This document shows, piece by piece, positions 1-8,384 of a DNA stretch of 64,000 bases. The stretch comes from GCA-002282575 sp964606405 (GTDB lineage Bacteria; Pseudomonadota; Gammaproteobacteria; Thiomicrospirales; Thiomicrospiraceae), in contig CAZSGH010000006.1 of assembly GCA_964606405.1 (NCBI GenBank), positions 12,977 to 76,976 of the forward strand, read 5' to 3'. Each line of letters opens with the position of its first letter. Within the stretch, counting starts at the first letter, position 1. The translations under genes and the position numbers were made by a program. The notes under the pieces were generated by a model that ran no database searches, was not told the DNA's origin, and saw only the letters and a program-made list of their open reading frames with translations.

Positions 1-11
1 TTAGAGGTGTC
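1..11. repeat. Possible end of a type II intergenic repeat at the window edge
   Basis: The first bases read ttagaggtgtc. They match the outer end (tttttagaggtg) that recurs at copies of the dispersed repeat throughout this window. The body of the copy would lie before base 1, just beyond the lptD stop codon. Only about ten bases are visible, so this is suggestive only. Confidence 0.3.
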
Positions 12-33
12 AATAACGACAGCTCGCATAACA

Positions 34-2241
34 TTACTCAAAATAGAGTCGAGAATCAACCTTGTCTCCAGCTGTGCTGCCAAAGGTGGTGAGTCCCTTA
101 AATATGAATGCCAATCTAATAATATCATCTTGAATGTTGTTGATGTAGAGATTGTGCTCCCAAATTAATTGACTTGCCCAGCAGCAACTATCATATTGTA
201 CGGCATTTACGGCTCCGCGCAGTTGGCTTGCTGTGTTGTTGTAATTAATAAAGTGCATACTACTCAGTGTTCCAGAATAGCGCATTTTCCCGCCAAGCGT
301 GACTTGTTCATCTTCGCTAGCCGTTCCTTTTGCGCGCAGACGATGACGAACCACAAAACGATTGTCATTTGCGCCGAGATATTGCAGGCTGCTGTCTTCT
401 TGTACGACGGCTTTACTATCTCGATCGAGCTGTTGGGTTAAGGATGCCCGCCAACGATCCTGAATCAGAGAAACCGTAGCAATTAAGTCGGAAAAGTCGC
501 CGAATTGTTCTGGGATGTTGGGTAATTGTACGGTACGAGATTGAAAATAGCTGATTTGTCCTAAGCCGAATTCAAAAAACTCACGACCATCATCATGTAA
601 TAGTCGGCTAAATAACCCTGTGGTGACCTGATTGGCATCGCCGATACGATCCATTCCTGTAAAGCGATTGTCGGCAAAAAGTTGTAAATAGTCAAAGTTG
701 CGTGGCATGGTATCGAAAACAGGGATTTGGCTTTGGTTGCTCTTAGGAACAAATAAATATTTCATACGAGGTTCTAGTGTGTGAATGAGACCAGAACCGA
801 ATAACGTGAATGGTTTTTCGAATGTTAACCCTGCATCGATACTTGTGATGGGTAATACACGACTAAGGCTGTTTTGTGAATTATCCATGAGGTCGTATTG
901 GGTCATGAGAAGTTGCGTTTTTCCGCGCAAAAAGCCGAATGGGCGCCAGACATCGAACCCCGCTGTTGGTGCAATATGCAGACGATTACCTACTGGCACG
1001 CTTTGCGTAGCTTGTGGCATTGCGAATCGCGTCAGTTCGCTGTTAAATGACATGTAAAAAGGATTGTTGCTCGCGGCTTGCTGCCAGTTATAGTTTACTC
1101 TTGGCAGTGCGCTGTAGTATGGCTGACCATAAAGCAGTTGTTTAAAGTCGAGTAGTTGTAGTGATACCGATTCGTTCTCCCAGCCTTTATTGATGCTGGC
1201 AGAGCGAGGTAGATAAATCATGTTGCGTAGATAGTAATCTGTTAGCTGGATTTCACGATAAAAAGCAGGGTCAGACACATCGTGCCAGTTCCAATTGAGC
1301 TGCCATTGCGCAGGTAGTTTTTGATTGGCTTGCCACCAGACACGGTAGCGGTCGCTGTTGGTGGTTTCGTCGCGCAGGAAACTCGTGGTGAGTTCGCCGC
1401 GTTGTTTGGGATACCAGTAGCGAAACTCGTTATCGAATACTTGTCCTCTGTCTGCCATTTGTACCAGGGTTAGCGTGTCGTCTAAGTTGGGCGCAATGTT
1501 AAAGTAATAAGGAATTTTTACCACGGATTTAACGGTATTGGTGGTTGAGTTTTCGTTGTAGTAAGTCGTGACCGTTGGCATGAGCAGTCCAGAAGAGCGA
1601 TCGGCAGTACTAAATTTAAACCAAGGCATATAAAATACGGGAACATTGCCCAGCTCTAGAACAGCGTTGTGACCTGTGGCTGTTTTGTCGACATCATCGA
1701 TGGTCAAGTCATCTAAGGTTAACCACCAGTCTTCTTTACCCATCGGGCAGCCAGTATAGCTGATATTTTTTAACTCAAGCTTTTCTTTGTCATGAGAGAC
1801 AACTGCGCTGTCCGCTTGTCCCCAAGCGTTATTTTGGCGTAATTGATAGTTGAGTTGGGTGAGTTGCGTGCGTTGTGTTTTTTCATCGTGCTCCGCGGTT
1901 TCTGCTATCGATAAGTAATCAGGATCTTGTAGATGGACATTACCAAAAGCATAAGCTTTTTGCGTGTCTTGATGATAACGAATGAGGTTGGCGCGAAGGT
2001 TTTTTTCGTCTTGAATAACGCTCGCATCGCCAGATAGCGTAAAGAGATTATCGTTGGGATGTTGTAATCTGCTGGCTTCAAGATGGCGTTGCCCTTTTTC
2101 GGTTTCCCAACGTGCAGGCTCAAAAAGCTTAGGATAAGCACACAGCGCATCGCTCGTGCTGGTATCGTCGCTCGCCCAAGAAAGGGACAAACTGGATAGC
2201 AACAGACAAGTAATGGCGATGTGAGTCGGCAGACGGCGCAT
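34..2241 (-). CDS. lptD: LPS-assembly protein LptD
   Basis: This is the outer-membrane beta-barrel of the LptDE translocon, which inserts lipopolysaccharide into the outer leaflet. The 735-residue product starts with a signal peptide (MRRLPTHIAITCLLLSSLSL, cleavage near SWA-SD). An OstA/LptA-like N-domain lies at about residues 45-190, followed by a long barrel. The four cysteines expected for its inter-domain disulfides are visible: one just after the signal peptide (ALCAY), one in SYTGCPMG, and the adjacent pair at residues 686-687 (DSCCW). Length is slightly below the E. coli protein (about 780). It is divergent from amgK-murU, an arrangement known from Pseudomonas. surA, the usual downstream partner, would lie outside the window. 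Confidence 0.97.
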   Translation of the reverse strand: MRRLPTHIAITCLLLSSLSLSWASDDTSTSDALCAYPKLFEPARWETEKGQRHLEASRLQHPNDNLFTLSGDASVIQDEKNLRANLIRYHQDTQKAYAFGNVHLQDPDYLSIAETAEHDEKTQRTQLTQLNYQLRQNNAWGQADSAVVSHDKEKLELKNISYTGCPMGKEDWWLTLDDLTIDDVDKTATGHNAVLELGNVPVFYMPWFKFSTADRSSGLLMPTVTTYYNENSTTNTVKSVVKIPYYFNIAPNLDDTLTLVQMADRGQVFDNEFRYWYPKQRGELTTSFLRDETTNSDRYRVWWQANQKLPAQWQLNWNWHDVSDPAFYREIQLTDYYLRNMIYLPRSASINKGWENESVSLQLLDFKQLLYGQPYYSALPRVNYNWQQAASNNPFYMSFNSELTRFAMPQATQSVPVGNRLHIAPTAGFDVWRPFGFLRGKTQLLMTQYDLMDNSQNSLSRVLPITSIDAGLTFEKPFTLFGSGLIHTLEPRMKYLFVPKSNQSQIPVFDTMPRNFDYLQLFADNRFTGMDRIGDANQVTTGLFSRLLHDDGREFFEFGLGQISYFQSRTVQLPNIPEQFGDFSDLIATVSLIQDRWRASLTQQLDRDSKAVVQEDSSLQYLGANDNRFVVRHRLRAKGTASEDEQVTLGGKMRYSGTLSSMHFINYNNTASQLRGAVNAVQYDSCCWASQLIWEHNLYINNIQDDIIRLAFIFKGLTTFGSTAGDKVDSRLYFE

Positions 2242-2308
2242 GAAAAAGTTGTCAACAGGATATTAAAACGAGTATTTTAGCAGCCTAATGCGTTTTTAAG
2301 GGTGTTTT

Positions 2309-3313
2309 ATGCAGGATATGCGTGCAGAATTGTTAGCACAGTGGGTTTTAGCGCAGCCGCAATGGCGAGAAGGTAAACTAACGCCGTTGGCAGGCGATGC
2401 TAGTTTTCGGCGTTATTTTCGTTGGCAGGGTGAATCTCACGCTGCAATGGCGATGGATGCGCCACCACCACAAGAAGATGTTCGCCCGTTTTTAGCGGTG
2501 CGTGATGCTTTGGCTGCTTTGTCGGTTGCTGTGCCAGCTTGTTATGCCCAAGATGTCGAACGGGGTTTTTTGCTGCTCGAAGATTTTGGCGACTTAACCC
2601 TTGCACAAGCCGTTAAGCAAGAGAAGGATGCAGAAATTGACGCGCTTTATCGTCAAGCCCTAACGCAATTAGCGCACTGGCAAACGCATGAATCCTGTGC
2701 GGCTCAGGCAAACAAATTACCCCATTATGATGCGCCCTTGTTAGTGCGCGAAATGCAGTTGTTGCCAGAATGGTTGCTAAAAGAGCATCTCGACAGTCCC
2801 ATGTCTGCCTTTGAAAAAAGCGATTGGCAAAGCTTTTTGCGCTTGTTGTCAGGAGCGGCACTGAGTCAGCCACAAACCTTTGTGCATCGTGATTACCATA
2901 GTCGCAACCTAATGGTAACTGACGCTGCTAGTTTAGGTGTGCTCGATTTTCAGGATGCGGTTAAGGGTGCTTTAACCTACGATGCGGTATCTTTGTTGCG
3001 CGATGCTTACGTTAAGTTCGAGTCAGAACAGGTTCTGGAATGGCTACGCTTTTACTTTTTGCTGTTGGTTGAAAAGGGGCTATTATCGAAAGGTGAATGG
3101 GATGGGTTTGTGCGTGCTTTCGACTGGATGGGTGTGCAGCGTCATATTAAAGTCTTGGGAATTTTTGCGCGTTTATATCGTCGCGATGGTAAAGACCGTT
3201 ACCTTGCCGACTTGCCACGGGTGCTAGATTACACGGTCTCTGTCGCGAGCAAGTATAGCGAGTTAAAAGGGTTGGCGGTTTGGTTAGAAAAGCGGGTGAT
3301 GGGGAAGGTGTGA
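2309..3313 (+). CDS. amgK: N-acetylmuramate/N-acetylglucosamine anomeric kinase AmgK
   Basis: This cytoplasmic sugar kinase of the aminoglycoside-phosphotransferase fold phosphorylates MurNAc at the anomeric carbon in the peptidoglycan recycling route that bypasses de novo UDP-MurNAc synthesis. The 334-residue product carries the Brenner-type catalytic motif HRDYHSRNLMV (about residues 194-204) and the metal-binding LDFQDA that follows. A Shine-Dalgarno AAGGG lies about 7 nt upstream of the ATG. Its stop overlaps the murU start by one base (TGATG), so the two are translationally coupled. The AmgK call rests on the murU partner as well as the kinase motifs. Confidence 0.93.
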   Translation: MQDMRAELLAQWVLAQPQWREGKLTPLAGDASFRRYFRWQGESHAAMAMDAPPPQEDVRPFLAVRDALAALSVAVPACYAQDVERGFLLLEDFGDLTLAQAVKQEKDAEIDALYRQALTQLAHWQTHESCAAQANKLPHYDAPLLVREMQLLPEWLLKEHLDSPMSAFEKSDWQSFLRLLSGAALSQPQTFVHRDYHSRNLMVTDAASLGVLDFQDAVKGALTYDAVSLLRDAYVKFESEQVLEWLRFYFLLLVEKGLLSKGEWDGFVRAFDWMGVQRHIKVLGIFARLYRRDGKDRYLADLPRVLDYTVSVASKYSELKGLAVWLEKRVMGKV

Positions 3314-3993
3314 TGAAAGCTATGATTCTCGCCGCAGGACGAGGGGAGCGTATGCGACCCTTAACCGACCATACACCCAAGCCTTTATTGCTTGCTGGTG
3401 GTAAACCACTGATTGTTTGGCATATCGAAGCGCTTGCACGGGCAGGTATTCGTGAAATCGTCATTAATCATGCATGGCTAGGCGAACAAATCCCAGCTGC
3501 TTTGGGTGATGGGTGCCGCTGGGGTGTCACGCTCATTTATTCGCCAGAAGGCGACTTGGGATTAGAAACGGGCGGTGGTATTTTCAATGCCTTACCTTTG
3601 TTGGGCGATGATCCGTTTTTGCTGGTTAATGGCGATGTGTTCAGCCAACTCGATTTTGCACCACTGGTTCAGCGTGGTTTAGTGGGTAATGAATTGGGTT
3701 ATTTAGTGTTAATTGATAATCCAGAACACAATCCTAACGGTGATTTTACCCTCACCGAAACAGGTCGCATTGTCGATATACCAAGCTTGACCTATTCAGG
3801 GCTTTCTGTGTTGTCGCCGCGCTTGTTTAGTAAGTGTACAGCAGGTAAATTTGGGCTTGCGCCCTTGTTACGGCAAGCAATGATGGAACGTCGCGTGTGG
3901 GGTCAAAAAGCGCAAGATTTATGGGTAGATGTCGGCACGCCAGAGCGGTTAAAATACCTCAATGATTATTTATTAGGAACTGCGTCATGCTGA
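3313..3993 (+). CDS. murU: N-acetylmuramate 1-phosphate uridylyltransferase MurU
   Basis: This nucleotidyltransferase converts MurNAc-1-phosphate and UTP to UDP-MurNAc, the step after AmgK. The 226-residue product opens with the NTP-transferase signature MILAAGRGERMRPLT and the substrate-loop KP of HTPKPLL. The metal-binding LVNGDVF follows at about residue 105. The start at 3313 was chosen over an upstream in-frame GTG because it gives the family N-terminus (MKAMILAAG) and overlaps the amgK stop. It overlaps yaaA by 7 nt, making a tight operon. Confidence 0.93.
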   Translation: MKAMILAAGRGERMRPLTDHTPKPLLLAGGKPLIVWHIEALARAGIREIVINHAWLGEQIPAALGDGCRWGVTLIYSPEGDLGLETGGGIFNALPLLGDDPFLLVNGDVFSQLDFAPLVQRGLVGNELGYLVLIDNPEHNPNGDFTLTETGRIVDIPSLTYSGLSVLSPRLFSKCTAGKFGLAPLLRQAMMERRVWGQKAQDLWVDVGTPERLKYLNDYLLGTASC

Positions 3994-4778
3994 TGCTTAT
4001 TTCTCCTGCCAAATCTCTCGATATGGACAGTCCATCCCCGATAGCTGATTATTCGCAGTGCGATTTTTTAACCCAATCTCAGTCGTTAATCGACCAGATT
4101 AAGCGACTCAGTGTTGATGATATTGCACAGCTAATGACCCTGTCAGCCAAATTGGCAACCCTGAATGTGCAGCGCTACCAAGATTTTCAGTTGCCTTTTT
4201 CTGAGCATAATGCCAAGCAAGCCGTGTTTGCATTTAACGGTGATGTGTATGAAGGTTTATCCGCAACAACCTTGCCTGTCGAGTCTGTGCAGTGGTTGCA
4301 GGGACATTTGCGGATTTTGTCGGGGCTTTATGGTTTGTTGCGTCCACTCGATTTAATGCAGCCGTATCGATTAGAAATGGGTACAGCCTTTGCCAATACA
4401 CAAGGTAAAAACCTCTATGCCTTTTGGGGCGATCAATTAACCCAAGCGGTCAATCAATTGTTATTGCAACAAACACAGCCTGTGTTGGTTAACCTCGCTT
4501 CGGAAGAGTATTTTTCTGCCATTCACGTAAAACAGGTACAAGCGCCGATCATCACGCCTGTTTTTCAGGATGAAAAAGCAGGAAAATATAAAATCATCAG
4601 CTTCTATGCTAAAAAGGCGCGCGGCATGATGGTGCGTTATGCAGCAGAGCATAGGCTCATGGATGTGCAACAACTTAAAAGTTTTGATACCGCGGGTTAT
4701 GGCTATTGCCCCGACATCTCAACGGAGACGCAGTGGGTATTCCGACGTGCGGAGGGAACCAATGAGTCAATCCGTTAA
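3987..4778 (+). CDS. yaaA: Peroxide-stress protein YaaA (DUF328)
   Basis: YaaA-family protein of 263 residues, close to the 258 of E. coli YaaA, which limits intracellular iron damage during peroxide stress. The N-terminus MLMLISPAKSLD aligns with the family start, supporting the first of two nearby ATGs. The C-terminal region keeps the family block around STETQWVFRR. It overlaps murU upstream and the methyltransferase downstream (17 nt), so it is probably cotranscribed with the MurNAc-recycling genes without a known functional link. Confidence 0.93.
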   Translation: MLMLISPAKSLDMDSPSPIADYSQCDFLTQSQSLIDQIKRLSVDDIAQLMTLSAKLATLNVQRYQDFQLPFSEHNAKQAVFAFNGDVYEGLSATTLPVESVQWLQGHLRILSGLYGLLRPLDLMQPYRLEMGTAFANTQGKNLYAFWGDQLTQAVNQLLLQQTQPVLVNLASEEYFSAIHVKQVQAPIITPVFQDEKAGKYKIISFYAKKARGMMVRYAAEHRLMDVQQLKSFDTAGYGYCPDISTETQWVFRRAEGTNESIR

Positions 4779-5442
4779 TAACCATAAAAAAGCCGCAAAA
4801 GTCTTTTTAGACCCACAAGTTGCCGCCTATTGCGAGGCGCATTGCTCTGCCGAATCGGAATCTTTGGCAGCGTTGACGGCATTTACCATGAAAAATCGTA
4901 GCGATTTTGCCGTTAACTTATCAGGCAGAAGTGTCGGGCAGCTGCTTAAGTTGCTTGTCGGGCTGTCTGGCGCTAAGCATATTTTGGATGTGGGTACTTT
5001 TACAGGTTATTCTGCCTTGTCTTTGGCAGAAGGTGCGCTTGCCGATGCGCGAGTGATCAGTATTGATGCCAATCCTATGAGTAAAGAACTTGCACAGCCC
5101 TTTTTGGCACAGAGTCCGCACGGGCATAAAGTCGAGTTAGTGACTGCTTTTTTTCAAGATTGGCTGATACAGCAACCAGATGCCTGTTTCGATTTTATTT
5201 TTTTAGATGCTGATAAGCATCGTTACCCACAGTATTTGACCGAGTGTTGGCGCTTATTGTCGGTTGGTGGATTGTTGGTCGCAGACAATATTTTGTGGGG
5301 TGGACATGTTGTCAGTGAGCATCCGCCAACGCGAGCCATTGCGGTGGATGCATTTAATAAAGCAGCAAGTACCTTGCCCAATGCTACCGCTGTTTGTTTG
5401 CCCTTACGTGATGGTGTGATGTTATTGCGTAAATCGGCTTAG
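4762..5442 (+). CDS. Class I SAM-dependent O-methyltransferase (caffeoyl-CoA OMT type)
   Basis: Soluble 226-residue methyltransferase of the Methyltransf_3 family. The SAM-binding motif I is ILDVGTFTGYSALSLAEG. The acidic post-motif I is VISIDANP, and the DxDxxK-like metal site is FIFLDADKHRY, followed by ADNILWGG. The ATG at 4762 was chosen because GGAGG lies 6 nt upstream and the protein then begins in the usual helix; it overlaps the yaaA end. The substrate is not predictable. A type I repeat starts on the base after the stop codon. Confidence 0.9.
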   Translation: MSQSVNNHKKAAKVFLDPQVAAYCEAHCSAESESLAALTAFTMKNRSDFAVNLSGRSVGQLLKLLVGLSGAKHILDVGTFTGYSALSLAEGALADARVISIDANPMSKELAQPFLAQSPHGHKVELVTAFFQDWLIQQPDACFDFIFLDADKHRYPQYLTECWRLLSVGGLLVADNILWGGHVVSEHPPTRAIAVDAFNKAASTLPNATAVCLPLRDGVMLLRKSA

Positions 5443-5563
5443 GGGCTTGGGGGAAGGGATGCACATTGTTAGCCTGTCACCTATTGATAACGCCCCTTCC
5501 ACCAACTAAAAAATACGTTAGGAAGTCTGAAAAAAGGCGTAAGCCGTATTTTTCAGACCTTCC
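5443..5563 (+). repeat. Dispersed structured repeat, type I (copy A)
   Basis: This is an inverted copy of the unit at 17563-17713, with long near-identity: an internal GGAAGG ... CCTTCC pair, then a hairpin between GTCTGAAAAA and TTTTTCAGAC around a GGC/GCC core (about 5525-5560). It begins directly after the methyltransferase TAG, and its distal end is trimmed relative to the 17.5-kb copy. Strand '+' means the TCTGAAAA/TTTTCAGA hairpin is at the right. Confidence 0.8.
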
Positions 5564-5611
5564 TTAGGTTTTTCATGCAAAGGTCATAAAACTCAGCTAA
5601 GATAGTCGACT

Positions 5612-6934
5612 ATGGAACATACTACCCCCCAATGGATTACCTTAATCCAAATTATTGCATTATTGGCAATTAATGCTTTTTTTGTTGCTGCTGAATTTGC
5701 TTTAGTAAAAGCGAAACAGGTGCGTTTGGCGCAGCGAGGTGACAGTCGAACGACACGCTTAACCCTGTCTATTCATCAAAATATCGAAGCTTATTTGGCT
5801 GCTTGCCAGTTGGGTATCACCATGGCTTCGCTTGGGTTAGGTTGGGTTGGAGAGCCTTTCGTCGCAGCGCTTATTTTGCCGCTGTTTGAAGCTTTTAACT
5901 TGCCGCAAGAAGTACTGCATACCTCGTCGTTTTTAATCGGTTTTATTGTCTTTTCCGCTTTGCATATCGTACTCGGTGAGCAAGTGCCTAAAAACCTCGC
6001 TATTCGAGAGCCTGAGCCTGTTGCAGTGTGGATTGCGTGGCCGCTGCGTGGGTTTTTCTTAATGGTTTATCCTTTTTCGCGTTTGTTGGACATGACGGCT
6101 GCTGGGATTTTGCGTACTATGGGCGTTAAACCTGCTAGTCATTTAGAGGTTTTTACTGACGCTGAAATTAAAGACATCATTGATCAGTCGCGCGCGAGCG
6201 GCGAAATGGGGCATCAAAAAGCCGATATGCTGACCAATTTGTTTGAGTTAGAGCATCGTACGGCACGCGAACTGATGACACCTCGTGGTGATATTGATGC
6301 CTTAGATATTGAACGTTGCCCCGAACTGTTGCTCGCCTTAATTTTAGAAACGCAACACTCACGTTTTCCTGTTATAGAAGGTGGGTTCGATCAAGTTCAT
6401 GGTATTGTTTTGGTTAAAGATTTGTATCGGGCTTTATTGGCAGGCGATCAGCAGCCATGGGCGCATTTAAAAGACTTTTGTCGTCCAGCACAAATGCTTC
6501 CCGATAGCCTTAATGCCAGCCAGCTGTTCGAGCAAATGCGCACTAAGCAGGCGCATATGGCGGTAGTGGTTGATGAATACGGTGAACTCGTCGGACTCAT
6601 TACCTTAGAAGACGTTTTGGAAGAATTGGTCGGTGATATTGGTGACGAATTAGATGAGCAAGTTGCAGAGTATCCGATTGAAGTTGTTCCCGAAGGATGG
6701 CGCGCTCACGGTCTTGCCGATTTAGATGATGTTGCGAAACTAACTGGTTTGCTCATCGAACCTAACTTACAGGTGCATACTTTGTCTGGTCTGTTTATGG
6801 AGAAATTAGGGCGTATGCCCGAAGTAGGCGATCAGTTAACAATGGGGCATCTTTTGTTGCAGGTGCAACAAGTCAAAGATCGGCGTGTAGAATTGGCTTT
6901 AATTCAGTCTGCGCAAGTTGTACAACATGAATGA
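5612..6934 (+). CDS. Membrane protein with DUF21, CBS pair and CorC/HlyC transporter-associated domain
   Basis: A 440-residue inner-membrane protein. The N-terminal DUF21/CNNM region has about four hydrophobic segments (for example IIALLAINAFFVAAEFAL at 13-30 and SSFLIGFIVFSALHIVLG at 103-120, followed by EQVPKNLAI). Two CBS domains follow (about 215-345, starting RELMTPRGDIDAL), then a CorC_HlyC domain (about 355-435). The family is linked to magnesium or other cation export and resistance. Its end overlaps mgtE by 8 nt, which supports a magnesium role. A partial GTCATAAAACT motif sits upstream at about 5585. Confidence 0.88.
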   Translation: MEHTTPQWITLIQIIALLAINAFFVAAEFALVKAKQVRLAQRGDSRTTRLTLSIHQNIEAYLAACQLGITMASLGLGWVGEPFVAALILPLFEAFNLPQEVLHTSSFLIGFIVFSALHIVLGEQVPKNLAIREPEPVAVWIAWPLRGFFLMVYPFSRLLDMTAAGILRTMGVKPASHLEVFTDAEIKDIIDQSRASGEMGHQKADMLTNLFELEHRTARELMTPRGDIDALDIERCPELLLALILETQHSRFPVIEGGFDQVHGIVLVKDLYRALLAGDQQPWAHLKDFCRPAQMLPDSLNASQLFEQMRTKQAHMAVVVDEYGELVGLITLEDVLEELVGDIGDELDEQVAEYPIEVVPEGWRAHGLADLDDVAKLTGLLIEPNLQVHTLSGLFMEKLGRMPEVGDQLTMGHLLLQVQQVKDRRVELALIQSAQVVQHE

Positions 6935-8294
6935 ACGTAGTTTGATTGAACCCATTCGGGAGCGGGATGCGCCCTTGTTGAATCAGGTTGTCCCCTTACT
7001 TGAAAACGCTCGCTTTGATGTGCTTGCCGATGTGCTTGATGGTGAGCATGAAACCGATTTGGCCGTTGTTCTAGAATCTTTGCCAGCGCATCAGCGTCAG
7101 CAAGTGTGGGAGTTGATTCCAGCTCAGCGTCAGGGTAGTGTTCTACTGCATTTGCACGATGAAGTGCGTAATGCCCTAATTGCTACCATGCCGCATCAAG
7201 AGTTGGCCGATGTGGTTGAGCATCTAGATGCCGATGATATTGCTTCGGTGATTGAAGATTTGCCCGAAGATAAATCGGATGCCATATTAGAGCAACTCAA
7301 TCAAGAAACACGTGCCGATGTCGAAGAAGCCCTAAGTTATCCAGAAGATACAGCAGGGCGCTTAATGCGCTTTGATGCGATTGAAGTGCGCGCAGATATC
7401 GACTTGCACACCGTTTTTCGTTACTTACGTCGCCATAAAGCCCTGCCTGATCATACAGATGGTTTAATGGTCGTTGATGAGCAAGGGCGTTATGTGGGTA
7501 AACTTCCTTTGTCGATTATTGTAACGCACACGGGTAGTGCGCGCGTTCAAGATATTATGAATGGTACAGCCGAAGCCATTTCTGTACACATGGAAGCCGA
7601 TGAGGTCGCGCATTTGTTTGATCAACGTGATTTGGTTTCGGTTGCGGTAATTGATGATCTTGGTAAGCTTGTTGGGCGAATTACTGTTGATGATGTGCTT
7701 GATATTGTCCGTGCTCAGTCTGATCGTACCTTAATGGGGATGGCAGGTCTTAACGAAGAAGCCGATTTATTTGCTCCTGTGTTGGTTAGCGCACGTCGTC
7801 GAGCATTATGGCTAGGTTTAAACTTAGCAACGGCATCATTGGCAGCATGGGTGATTGGTCAATTCGAAGCCAGTATTGCACAAATTGTGGCCTTAGCTAT
7901 TTTGATGCCTGTGGTTGCTAGTATGGGTGGCGTTGCAGGTAGCCAAACCTTAACGATGACGGTTCGCGGCTTGGCTTTAGGTCAGGTTGGCTTGTCTAAT
8001 ATGCGCTGGTTATTGCGTCGAGAGTTGGCGGTCGGATTGCTGAATGGTTTCTTGTGGGCTTCCTTAATGGGAATCGCAGCATGGTTAATTTTTTCAACGG
8101 GAGTTGGGGTAGTGATTGCGGCTGCTTTAACCATTAACATGTCTTTAGCTGTTGCTGCTGGCGTGCTGATACCGATTGTGTTAGATCGTCTCGGCATAGA
8201 TCCTGCTTTATCCGCTTCAATGATCCTGATGACAATTACTGATGTGATGGGCTTTTTGACTTTTTTAGGTTTGGCGACCATCTTTTTGCTCTAA
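6927..8294 (+). CDS. mgtE: Magnesium transporter MgtE
   Basis: A 455-residue MgtE-family Mg2+ channel. The N-terminal superhelical MgtE_N domain is at about 20-130 (acidic LPEDKSDAILEQL). Two CBS domains span about 135-260. Five hydrophobic segments fill the C-terminal third, including the pore segment ILMPVVASMGGVAGSQTLTM and the later MILMTITDVMGFLTF. The ATG at 6927 was taken rather than an upstream TTG because it overlaps the stop of the CBS/CorC gene and gives a normal N-terminus. No Mg2+-responsive leader is evident because the gene is translationally coupled. Confidence 0.94.
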   Translation: MNERSLIEPIRERDAPLLNQVVPLLENARFDVLADVLDGEHETDLAVVLESLPAHQRQQVWELIPAQRQGSVLLHLHDEVRNALIATMPHQELADVVEHLDADDIASVIEDLPEDKSDAILEQLNQETRADVEEALSYPEDTAGRLMRFDAIEVRADIDLHTVFRYLRRHKALPDHTDGLMVVDEQGRYVGKLPLSIIVTHTGSARVQDIMNGTAEAISVHMEADEVAHLFDQRDLVSVAVIDDLGKLVGRITVDDVLDIVRAQSDRTLMGMAGLNEEADLFAPVLVSARRRALWLGLNLATASLAAWVIGQFEASIAQIVALAILMPVVASMGGVAGSQTLTMTVRGLALGQVGLSNMRWLLRRELAVGLLNGFLWASLMGIAAWLIFSTGVGVVIAAALTINMSLAVAAGVLIPIVLDRLGIDPALSASMILMTITDVMGFLTFLGLATIFLL

Positions 8295-8384
8295 AAATAT
8301 GTCACAATTTCTTGAATGTGATATGCTCAATCTTAGAAAAACAACATAAATTGAAAGATTAAAAAATAATAAGGGGACTGTTTT

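Noticed and set aside
169..441. Plus-strand reading frame opposite lptD
   Set aside because: It is fully antisense to a well-supported gene, without a ribosome-binding site or recognisable protein features. Many similar shadows occur across the window.
5580..5600. GTCATAAAACT upstream of the CBS/CorC gene as a Pho box
   Set aside because: Only one half-site is convincing; the second repeat position (CTCAGC) does not match and the gene has no phosphate link.
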